Shown here piece after piece: positions 1 to 5,736 of a DNA stretch of 5,736 nt (within the stretch, counting starts at the first letter, position 1; each line of letters starts with the position of its first letter). This DNA comes from Planctomycetota bacterium (lineage in GTDB: Bacteria > Planctomycetota > Planctomycetia > Isosphaerales > Isosphaeraceae). Location of the stretch: assembly GCA_021778575.1 (NCBI GenBank), contig JAJYCH010000347.1:1-5736 (forward strand), read 5' to 3'. The position numbers and the translations under genes are program-made. The notes below the pieces were generated by a model. That model was not told where the DNA came from, did not search any database, and saw only the letters and a list, made by a program, of their open reading frames with translations.

Positions 1-752
1 TGCCATTCGCCGCGTTCTCGGCATTGCTCATGCCGATCATCATCGACCCGCTCTATAACCAGTTCGGGCCGATGAAGAATCAGTCGCTCGAAGCCAGAAT
101 CGACGCCCTTGCTCATCGTGCCGGAATTGACGGCGGAAAGATCTTCGAGGTCGACAAGAGTCGCGACACGACGGCGGTCAACGCCTATGTGACGGGACTT
201 TTCGGGACCAAGCGAATCGTTCTCTGGGATACCTTGCTGGCGAAGCTGAACGAAGACGAGGTCCTGGCCGTGATGGGGCACGAGATGGGGCACTACGCAC
301 TGAATCACGTGCTTCAGGGGCTGATTCTGTCGTCGCTCGGTAGTATTCTGGCTCTTTACCTGATCCATCGGGCGGCGAATCTGTTGATTGGTCGATTCCA
401 CGATCGCTTCGGCTTCGACCGGCTTTCGGATATCGCTTCGGTCCCGTTGATCCTTTTTCTGGCGCAGGTCACGATCCTGCTGGGCTCGCCGATCATCAAC
501 GGGATCAGCCGGCACATGGAACACGAAGCCGACCGATTCGCGCTGGAGATCACGCAGACGAACCACGCCGCGGCCCAGGGATTCGCCAAACTTCAGGCGG
601 AGAATCTTGCGGTGCCCTACCCCGACTGGTGGGTCACGGTCTGGCGATCGAGTCACCCACCGATCGGCGAACGAATCGACTTTTGCAACGCCTATCGTCC
701 GTGGGAGACCGGCCAGCCCCTGCGCTACGGAGCGTACTTTCGAGCACCTTGA
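1..752 (+). CDS. M48 family (Ste24/CAAX prenyl protease-like) zinc metallopeptidase, 5'-truncated by the window edge
   Basis: The reading frame is open from the first full codon at position 3 to TGA at 750-752, giving 249 residues; the start lies upstream of the window. The zinc site is complete: HEMGH (codons 279-293) supplies two His ligands and the catalytic Glu, and the EHEAD segment after the second membrane helix supplies the third ligand (Glu codon 519-521) with the conserved Asp at 531-533. Other Ste24 hallmarks are the NAYVTG and KRIVLWDTLL segments before the zinc site and SSHPPIGERI near the C-terminus. Hydrophobic segments between the two zinc motifs fit the membrane helices of M48A enzymes. 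Full-length relatives usually have over 400 residues, so roughly the N-terminal membrane domain is missing here. Members cleave membrane-associated or prenylated peptides in eukaryotes; the bacterial role is probably membrane protein quality control, with unknown substrate. The family call is firm, the substrate is not. Confidence 0.93.
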   Translation, partial: PFAAFSALLMPIIIDPLYNQFGPMKNQSLEARIDALAHRAGIDGGKIFEVDKSRDTTAVNAYVTGLFGTKRIVLWDTLLAKLNEDEVLAVMGHEMGHYALNHVLQGLILSSLGSILALYLIHRAANLLIGRFHDRFGFDRLSDIASVPLILFLAQVTILLGSPIINGISRHMEHEADRFALEITQTNHAAAQGFAKLQAENLAVPYPDWWVTVWRSSHPPIGERIDFCNAYRPWETGQPLRYGAYFRAP

Positions 753-842
753 AGACCCTGTTAGGTTGGTTCGTGCTCGTGCCTCTACCGGACGGAAAAC
801 GGGCTGGGACCAGGGGGACTTGCGGAATCGGCCTGACGACTA

Positions 843-872
843 GAGACAACCGATCTTCCGTTGTGCTAGTCT
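843..872 (+). promoter_or_regulatory. Candidate sigma-70-type extended -10 promoter for the MMPL-permease operon
   Basis: A TGCTAGTCT element at 864-872 matches the extended -10 pattern TGnTAnnnT. Eighteen bases upstream of its hexamer (867-872) lies GAGACA (843-848), which matches four of six bases of TTGACA. The expected transcription start is about position 879. It is the best promoter-like site I see in the gap between the protease and the transporter, but both elements are imperfect and such matches arise by chance. Confidence 0.3.
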
Positions 873-878
873 TTTCGG

Positions 879-1013
879 ATGAACGAGTCGGCCGTTTCGC
901 GGACGACTTTCTCGCGGCTCGACACGACTCGGGCGATTGGCGAGAGATCGGTTTCGATTTTGCAAGTTTCGCTCGCCGGGGAGGGACTTTGGGTGTCCCC
1001 GGTCAGGAAGTGA
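879..1013 (+). CDS. Possible 44-residue leader ORF upstream of the MMPL gene
   Basis: ATG at 879-881 opens a 44-codon frame ending with TGA at 1011-1013, immediately before the alternative TTG start (1014) of the MMPL gene. It has no Shine-Dalgarno sequence, but its ATG falls exactly where the candidate promoter at 843-872 would start transcription, so it would be read as a leaderless message. Its last codons contain AGGAAG (1005-1010), which could act as a ribosome binding site for the TTG. The product is Ser/Thr/Arg-rich, with no signal peptide, membrane segment or motif that I recognise. Codon third positions are only moderately GC-rich compared with the flanking genes, which argues against a conserved protein. 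It may be a regulatory leader peptide or simply a chance frame. Confidence 0.2.
   Translation: MNESAVSRTTFSRLDTTRAIGERSVSILQVSLAGEGLWVSPVRK
884..931 (+). promoter_or_regulatory. Inverted repeat in the leader (long-loop stem)
   Basis: A perfect 7-base inverted repeat, CGAGTCG at 884-890 and CGACTCG at 925-931, encloses 34 bases. The left arm continues into GCCG (891-894), which can pair with CGGC (915-918) if six bases on the right side bulge out. In the transcript this would form a two-part hairpin just after the predicted start. Its function is unknown. Confidence 0.3.
976..1002 (+). promoter_or_regulatory. GC-rich hairpin next to the ribosome-binding region of the MMPL gene
   Basis: CCGGGG (976-981) and CCCCGG (997-1002) form a perfect 6-base GC stem with a 15-base loop. 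A competing inner stem, GGGAC (983-987) with GTCCC (995-999), uses part of the same right arm. The outer stem ends two bases before AGGAAG (1005-1010). No T-run follows, so it is not an intrinsic terminator; it might influence translation initiation of the transporter. Confidence 0.3.
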
Positions 1014-1043
1014 TTGAGCGATGTCGTGGGGAGTGGCAGGGAT

Positions 1044-3767
1044 ATGGCGATCGACAGAATCCGGGCGATCGTGACCGAGCGACCTGGTTGGATCGTGGCA
1101 TTCTGGATCATCGTGGCACTGGTCATCGGTCTGGTGGCTCCCGACCTGACTCGTCTGGCGGCCGAAGGGCAGGCGCACCTGAACGATGAGGATTCGGAAA
1201 GCTATCGGGGCGCCACGATTCTGCACGAACTCTGGCCTGACCAGGCTTATGAGTCGGAACTCGTCGCGACGCTTGAGCGTCCCACGGGAATCCTCTCCGA
1301 GGATCAAGCGTTTGCCCGGCGGCTTGCCGATCGGCTGATGAAGGCTCCGGGGCGCCCTCGCTCGATTCTTCGACTGCTGGGTCCAGCCTCCCGACCGGCC
1401 GTGGCGGATCGCCTGATCAGCCCGGACAGGACACTTCAGTTGATCGTCGTTCAGCTTGCCGATTCGTTCGTCGCTCCTTCGACCGAACTGGCTGTCGCCT
1501 GGATCGAGAAGCAGGCGGAATCTCCCGACCTGGCAATTCCAGCGGGCTTGCAACTGAAGTGGACCGGTGACGCCGCCATCGGTCGTGACTTCATGAGAAA
1601 CGTTCAGACCTCGCTCGATCGCGCCGCGGTCGCCACGGTGGTCTTGCTCCTTGGTGTTCTTCTGGTTGTTTATCGATCGATCTGGCTGGCACTTGTCCCG
1701 TTAATCACGATTGGCATGTGCTTGATCATTTCCCGCGGATTGCTCGGCTGGATGGCCACGATCGGCTGGGAAATTTCACCGCTGGTCGAACTGTTCTTGA
1801 TCGTTCTGTTGTTCGGCAGCGGGACCGATTTTTGTTTGTTCATTTCCTGGCGGTTTGGCGAGCACTGGGACGCCAAGAATCCCTCGGCGGCCATGCGAGT
1901 GACACTCCGTCGGGGCTCGATGGCGTTGATGACCAGCGCGGGAACCGTCTTCATCGGCCTGATGCTGATGGGAACGACAAAATTCAAACTGTTTTCGAGC
2001 ACCGGGCCGAGCGTGGCCCTGGGGCTAGTCGTCACTCTCTGCGCGAGCCTGACCCTCGCGCCGGCGTTGCTCGTTTTGCTGGCACGGTGGCGGCCCTCGG
2101 CGTTTCGCGGGATGACCGGGCCTTCGTCGGGCTTCTGGGATCGTTTCGCTCACCGGGTTCTTGGCCGGCCGATGCTCAGTTGGCTTGCCGCATTCGGTTT
2201 GATGGTCCCATTCGCGGTGCTGGGAACCTGGACAAAGTTCACGCAAGATACCTTGCTCGAAATGCCTGCCGCGACCGAGTCGACCGAGGGTCTGAATCTC
2301 CTCGCGAAGAAATTTGGACCAGGGATCGCCGCTCCGCTCACCATTCTGATTCAGACCGGTTCGGATCTCCGGGACTCGGAAGGCCTGGCGATGATTGACG
2401 AGCTGAGTCGTCGATTGACGCGACAAAAATCGATCCGTGAGGTGAGATCCGCCACACAGCCGCTTGGTAGTCACGCACCGCTCGATCCGGCCCGGCTGTC
2501 GAACCGGTTGCAAGCCGTGAACAACGGATTTCAGCAGATCGAGACCGGAGCCGACCAGCTCCGCGATGGTCTTGAAGACGGACTGACCAAGCTCAAGGCG
2601 GCCCGCTGGCTGTTGAACAAGAGTGGAATACAGATCCCTCGGACCGGCGAACCACCCGGCCCCAATTCCGCCGAAGCGAAGGCCAATCGAGAAGCACTGG
2701 CAAAGGGGTTCGAGAAGGCCGGGGCATTGCTGCTCGGCGGTCGGCCTGAGTCCGCGCCCAGGGAAGAACCGAAGCCGCCACCGTCGCCGATCCTCGAGAA
2801 ACCGGATGCCACGATCGAGCAACTGACCAGGGCCGCCAGCGGAGCCTCCCAGATCGCCGACGGGATTCGCCGGGCCTCCGCCGAAATCTCCACGATCCTG
2901 GCAGACCCGGTCGGGCGTCGCTCGCTCGACAAGCTTCTGATCAATAAGGAAACGATCAAGGATCATCCCGAAATCGTCGAGAGCCTGGATACGTATATCA
3001 CGCCCGACGGCCACACGGCCCGGTTCGACCTGACGCAAGGGTCGCGAATCTTCTCGAACGAAGCGATGGACCAGGTCGTCACGTTGCGCAAGAAACTGCA
3101 TGACCGTCTCGATGAGGACGTCGAACCGGCGGATTTGACGTTCAAGATCACCGGTGCGAATGCCGAATCGGCGGATATTCGCACCCTGACGCGAAAAGAT
3201 CAGATTCAGAGCTGGTTCGTGATTCCGATCGGCGTGTTTGTCGTGCTGATCATCGCGCTGCGCGACCCTCTGGCCTGCGTGAACCTGGTGGCGACGATGC
3301 TCCTGACGTATCTGTTCGCGCTCGGAGCGACCCACTTCCTGTTCGTCACCTGTCTCGGTTCGGTGGGGCTGGACTGGAAGGTTCCCTATTTTCTGTTTGT
3401 GCTTCTGGTTGCGGTTGGGGTCGACTACAACGTGTTTCTGATGGCTCGACTGCACGAGGAGACCAGTCTACTCGGTCTCCGGGCGGGTATCGGTCGGGCG
3501 GTCGCGCAAACCGGTGGCTTGATCTCATCGGCGGCGATGATCACGGCGGTCAGCTTTGCCTCATTCCTGTTCAGCCCACTCAGCTCGCTCCGGCAGCTTG
3601 GCTTTGCGTTGGTGATCGGGATCGGCGTCGATGCGTTGCTGGTTCGACCTCTCCTGGTGCCGTGCGGTCAGTGGCTCCTGAACCGGAAGAATGAAGCGCG
3701 TCGGGCTTCGTTGCCGCAGGCGGTTCCGTCGCGTGTCGAGCCGCTGGCCCAGGCTTCGGTCCGGTAA
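1044..3767 (+). CDS. MMPL-family RND transporter (putative lipid or metabolite exporter)
   Basis: A 907-residue inner-membrane protein with the two-times-six helix RND layout. One helix lies near residues 14-32, then the first periplasmic domain (about 33-195). Helices 2-7 fall between about 196 and 396, a long second periplasmic domain at about 397-722, and five to six helices at about 723-876. Each half carries the MMPL proton-relay motif in its fourth helix: GSGTDF (Asp262) and VGVDYN (Asp794, Tyr795). The second periplasmic domain has heptad-like helices (about 480-522 and 590-622) joined by a proline-rich linker near 565-590, a layout seen in other large MMPL proteins. Such proteins use the proton gradient to export lipids or small hydrophobic molecules; the substrate here is unknown. 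I chose ATG 1044 because GGGGAG (1028-1033) lies ten bases upstream and the protein then begins just before the first helix. TTG 1014 would add ten residues. The stop at 3765-3767 is twelve bases before the permease gene. Confidence 0.9.
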   Translation: MAIDRIRAIVTERPGWIVAFWIIVALVIGLVAPDLTRLAAEGQAHLNDEDSESYRGATILHELWPDQAYESELVATLERPTGILSEDQAFARRLADRLMKAPGRPRSILRLLGPASRPAVADRLISPDRTLQLIVVQLADSFVAPSTELAVAWIEKQAESPDLAIPAGLQLKWTGDAAIGRDFMRNVQTSLDRAAVATVVLLLGVLLVVYRSIWLALVPLITIGMCLIISRGLLGWMATIGWEISPLVELFLIVLLFGSGTDFCLFISWRFGEHWDAKNPSAAMRVTLRRGSMALMTSAGTVFIGLMLMGTTKFKLFSSTGPSVALGLVVTLCASLTLAPALLVLLARWRPSAFRGMTGPSSGFWDRFAHRVLGRPMLSWLAAFGLMVPFAVLGTWTKFTQDTLLEMPAATESTEGLNLLAKKFGPGIAAPLTILIQTGSDLRDSEGLAMIDELSRRLTRQKSIREVRSATQPLGSHAPLDPARLSNRLQAVNNGFQQIETGADQLRDGLEDGLTKLKAARWLLNKSGIQIPRTGEPPGPNSAEAKANREALAKGFEKAGALLLGGRPESAPREEPKPPPSPILEKPDATIEQLTRAASGASQIADGIRRASAEISTILADPVGRRSLDKLLINKETIKDHPEIVESLDTYITPDGHTARFDLTQGSRIFSNEAMDQVVTLRKKLHDRLDEDVEPADLTFKITGANAESADIRTLTRKDQIQSWFVIPIGVFVVLIIALRDPLACVNLVATMLLTYLFALGATHFLFVTCLGSVGLDWKVPYFLFVLLVAVGVDYNVFLMARLHEETSLLGLRAGIGRAVAQTGGLISSAAMITAVSFASFLFSPLSSLRQLGFALVIGIGVDALLVRPLLVPCGQWLLNRKNEARRASLPQAVPSRVEPLAQASVR

Positions 3768-3771
3768 AGGA
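3766..3771 (+). promoter_or_regulatory. Shine-Dalgarno site of the ABC permease, overlapping the MMPL stop codon
   Basis: AAAGGA at 3766-3771 lies eight bases before ATG 3780 and shares two bases with the TAA stop (3765-3767) of the MMPL gene. This fixes the permease start and implies translational coupling of the two genes. Confidence 0.75.
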
Positions 3772-3779
3772 CGACTGGA

Positions 3780-5480
3780 ATGAGCTGGCTGGGCTTTCCG
3801 TTGCGGCTTTTCGGTCGATTCTTGTTACTTGGGCTCCTGAGCTTCGGTGTAACGCCGTGGCTCGCCTGTTTCCTCGATAGAGGGTCGTCGGGAACTGTTC
3901 GTGTTTCGGTCTTTCCTCTGGTCTTGACCCTCTTCGACCCGTTTGTCTGGACCTGCGTGGTCAATAGTACCGGGATCGCCCTGGCGGTCACGGCCGGTTC
4001 GCTGGCGATCGGCGTCGGACTGGCCGTGGCAGGGGCCTCTCGTGGATACCGGGGCCGGTCGCTGCTCTGGGCGATGGCGATGGTGCCCATGGTCGCGGGA
4101 CCGCTGCTTGTCGCACCAGGAATCGGCCAGGTCCTGGCGAATCCTCGGGGCTGGGAATGGCTCGCGGCGCGATCGGTTGGGGGCTATTCACTGGAAGATC
4201 TGGTCCGCTGGATGGCCTTGATCTGGGTCGGCGTGGCGGCCGGTAGCCCGGTTGTGGGGCTGGCGACGGCCTTCGTCTTGCGCCGGATCGAGCCGGCCTG
4301 GATCGACGCGGCGCGTGCCTCGGGTGCCTCGCGACGACAAATCTGGCGCGATATCATCTGGCCGATTCTGCGCCCTGAAGCCGCTCAAGCCGCCGCCGTG
4401 GTCTTCACGCTGACGCTGATCGAGCCGGCGGGACCATTCATCCTGGGTCTGAATCGCACTCTCGCGGTGCAAATTCTCCAGTCGGTCCTCCGATTCGACT
4501 CACCCACCCGACCGGCCGCCCTGGCGCTCCTGGCTTTCCTCATCGTCCTGATCGGTCGATCGATCATCGGAGGCTGGGGCGGACTTCGGTCGAATTCGCT
4601 GCGTCGAGCGGTCAATTTCTCGTCAGAGCCGGCGGGATTTCGACGCAGATTGATGAGTCGGTTGTTCCTGGTGGGTTGGTTGGTTTTCGCGGTCGGGCCG
4701 ATCGCCGTGCTGCTCGTTCGGTCGTTTCAGTCGCTCCAGAGCCTCTCAGCAGGTCCGTGGATGGGCTTTCTCGAACTGCTGATCAATGATCCCGAACTCA
4801 ACGGATGGGCCGCGAACTCGGCGACCACCGCGGCGCTCGCTGTCTTGCTTGATCTCGTTATCCTGGCCAGCCTGCGTTCCGGTCGTCCCGATGGCGGGGG
4901 CCGGGTGGTCCGGATGGCATCAAGTTATCTTCTGACCATCCCGCCACTGGCGCTCGGGGTTGGCGCGTTGGTAAGTCCCTGGCTTCTCGACGCTCTGGCC
5001 GATTCGGTGAGTGGTCGCCCGGCGGATTGGGTTCGTTTTCTCTCGGCCGAGTTGAATCCCGCGCGAGCCCCTGGCGTCTTGCTGATCCTGGTCGTCGCGG
5101 CCGGAAAGTGGCCCATCTTGTTACGCGTTGCCGGTCTGGCCCGGGAAGAGTTTCGGCCCGTCCTGGTCGATGCCTCGCGCTTGATGGGCCAATCCAATCG
5201 CGAGGCGAACCCTCCCGGGTGGTCGAGCGCGGTTCCGGCTCGCGCGATGATTCTGATCCTGGTGCTGGCGGCGACGAATCTGGCGCCCGCGTTGTTGCTG
5301 GCTCCGTTCTCGGAACGCCGCACGCTGGCCCCCGCGATTATTGAAGCCATTCACACAGAGGGTCTGATCGACTCTCGGATCGCTCTGGCGATCCTGGTTG
5401 TCCTGGGAGGCAGGATCGTCGCTTTCAGTCTTGGGTCGCGAACGCAGATCGGGTCGCTGGCGGATTGGTATCGCGGCTGA
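3780..5480 (+). CDS. ABC transporter permease with two fused permease domains (iron/thiamine-type architecture)
   Basis: A 566-residue integral membrane protein with about twelve hydrophobic segments: six in the N-terminal half (about 10-30, 60-84, 94-118, 141-166, 200-223, 245-262) and six in the C-terminal half (about 293-315, 340-365, 380-402, 432-452, 486-508, 534-553). The N-terminal domain has a well-formed EAA loop that contacts the ATPase: DAA at 176-178, Gly182, Ile192 and Pro195 fit the EAA-X3-G-X9-I-X-L-P spacing, with Trp instead of Leu. The C-terminal loop is degenerate: DAS at 464-466 and Gly470 are present, but the Ile-X-Leu-Pro end is lost. Fused permeases of this size are typical of the Fe(III)/thiamine import group (FbpB, ThiP style), which work with a periplasmic binding protein and an ATPase. 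Neither is in this window, so the substrate stays open. Translation is probably coupled to the upstream MMPL gene. Confidence 0.88.
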   Translation: MSWLGFPLRLFGRFLLLGLLSFGVTPWLACFLDRGSSGTVRVSVFPLVLTLFDPFVWTCVVNSTGIALAVTAGSLAIGVGLAVAGASRGYRGRSLLWAMAMVPMVAGPLLVAPGIGQVLANPRGWEWLAARSVGGYSLEDLVRWMALIWVGVAAGSPVVGLATAFVLRRIEPAWIDAARASGASRRQIWRDIIWPILRPEAAQAAAVVFTLTLIEPAGPFILGLNRTLAVQILQSVLRFDSPTRPAALALLAFLIVLIGRSIIGGWGGLRSNSLRRAVNFSSEPAGFRRRLMSRLFLVGWLVFAVGPIAVLLVRSFQSLQSLSAGPWMGFLELLINDPELNGWAANSATTAALAVLLDLVILASLRSGRPDGGGRVVRMASSYLLTIPPLALGVGALVSPWLLDALADSVSGRPADWVRFLSAELNPARAPGVLLILVVAAGKWPILLRVAGLAREEFRPVLVDASRLMGQSNREANPPGWSSAVPARAMILILVLAATNLAPALLLAPFSERRTLAPAIIEAIHTEGLIDSRIALAILVVLGGRIVAFSLGSRTQIGSLADWYRG

Positions 5481-5568
5481 GCGGAGATCAAATCGCCGCC
5501 GGTCGCGGAGAAACCTCGATCCCCTTCGCCCGCTCGTTTATCCTGAGAGGTCCGGATTGCTTCCCGAT
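5481..5568. other. Convergent intergenic gap with no clear terminator
   Basis: This 88-base stretch separates the permease stop from the stop of the minus-strand gene. I find only weak features: a 4-base stem (CCGC 5496-5499 with GCGG 5505-5508) without a T-run, a GCGGAGA direct repeat (5481-5487 and 5505-5511), and a weak ACCTC/GAGGT pairing with a long loop. A convergent arrangement should need termination on both sides, so it may be factor-dependent. Confidence 0.5.
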
Positions 5569-5736
5569 TCAACGCCCTCGGAGCCTGTATTCGATGAGAA
5601 TCTCGAACGTCGTCGTCGCCATCGTGATTGGCCATCGCGTCGCGGCATCGCCGGTTAAAAATTCCGCTGGCTTTTCCCAGTTCAGATTGTCGATCAGGCA
5701 ATTGATGTAATCGGCGCGATGGTGGCCGAAATCATA
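5569..5736 (-). CDS. C-terminal end of an unidentified protein, possibly a Gfo/Idh/MocA-type oxidoreductase; 5' end beyond the window
   Basis: On the minus strand the frame is open from the window edge (first codon 5736-5734) to TGA at 5571-5569, giving 55 residues. The peptide looks like genuine protein: balanced composition, a HHRADYINCLID segment, then NWEKPAEFLTGDAA, and a final helix rich in Thr, Ile and Leu ending in LRGR. The order His-x-x-Asp-Tyr/Phe helix, a short loop with Pro, TG-D/E-A and a closing helix resembles the end of Gfo/Idh/MocA oxidoreductases, where a similar helix-loop-helix closes the domain. That resemblance is loose and is my inference; no nucleotide-binding or catalytic motif is visible because the rest is outside the window. 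It converges on the permease gene and is not part of that operon. Confidence 0.55.
   Translation of the reverse strand, partial: YDFGHHRADYINCLIDNLNWEKPAEFLTGDAATRWPITMATTTFEILIEYRLRGR

Larger units (their letters stand above)
753..1043. other. Intergenic region between the protease and the MMPL transporter
   Basis: About 290 bases without a well-supported protein gene. The first part (753-842) shows no hairpin followed by a T-run, so I cannot place an intrinsic terminator for the protease gene. The second part holds the candidate promoter, the possible leader ORF and the inverted repeats listed separately. Long frames crossing it on either strand are Arg/Gly-rich and look like by-products of the high GC content. 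Confidence 0.6.

Noticed and set aside
753..842. Possible intrinsic terminator after the protease gene
   Set aside because: Only stems of three to four pairs are visible (for example CCG/CGG around the AAAA run near 796), and none is followed by a T-run.
629..1189. A 186-codon plus-strand frame spanning the gap between the protease and the transporter
   Set aside because: It overlaps the ends of two well-supported genes in a different frame, is Arg/Gly/Asp-rich, and becomes a shadow of the MMPL gene at its end.
840..1553. A 237-codon minus-strand frame crossing the leader and the start of the MMPL gene
   Set aside because: More than half is antisense to the MMPL gene; the product is Arg-rich and low in hydrophobic residues, without recognisable domains.
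2025..3455. A 476-codon open frame on the minus strand inside the MMPL gene
   Set aside because: It lies wholly antisense to a clear transporter gene, is Arg/Gln/Gly-rich with no motifs, and is the kind of long shadow frame expected in GC-rich coding sequence.
5351..5701. A 116-codon minus-strand frame over the permease end
   Set aside because: It overlaps both the permease C-terminus and the other minus-strand frame, and its composition is Arg/Asp-rich with no motifs.
5465..5710. An 81-codon plus-strand frame after the permease
   Set aside because: It starts inside the permease gene, has no ribosome binding site, and lies antisense to the more protein-like minus-strand frame at 5569-5736.

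Overview
The window shows a GC-rich bacterial chromosome segment with long, intact genes and ordinary Shine-Dalgarno signals. The mix of proteins (a Ste24-type membrane protease, a large MMPL/RND exporter with a long helical periplasmic insert, and a fused two-domain ABC permease), together with the codon use and the loose extended -10 promoter style, suggests a planctomycete, perhaps Isosphaeraceae. That placement is an inference from style, not from a marker gene.

Layout. Positions 1-752 (+) hold the C-terminal part of an M48A (Ste24/CAAX prenyl protease type) zinc metallopeptidase whose N-terminus lies before the window. Positions 753-1043 are a gap of about 290 bases. It carries a candidate extended -10 promoter (about 843-872), several inverted repeats, and a possible 44-residue leader ORF (879-1013) that would start exactly at the predicted transcription start. 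Positions 1044-3767 (+) encode a 907-residue MMPL-family RND transporter; an upstream TTG at 1014 is an alternative start. Twelve bases later, 3780-5480 (+) encodes a 566-residue ABC permease made of two fused binding-protein-dependent permease domains. Its Shine-Dalgarno sequence overlaps the transporter's stop codon, so the two genes form a tight operon. After an 88-base convergent gap, 5569-5736 (-) is the C-terminal end of another gene that runs in from beyond the right edge.

How they fit together. The MMPL transporter and the ABC permease are probably co-transcribed and partly co-translated, which suggests a shared job in moving a lipid, metabolite or metal complex across the inner membrane. 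No ABC ATPase and no substrate-binding protein are present in the window, and the operon appears to end with the permease, so the ATPase must be encoded elsewhere. The substrate of either transporter cannot be read from the sequence. I see no RNA genes, insertion sequences, CRISPR arrays or phage genes. The window looks mostly like ordinary core genome; the most unusual parts are the structured leader and the unpaired permease next to an RND exporter.
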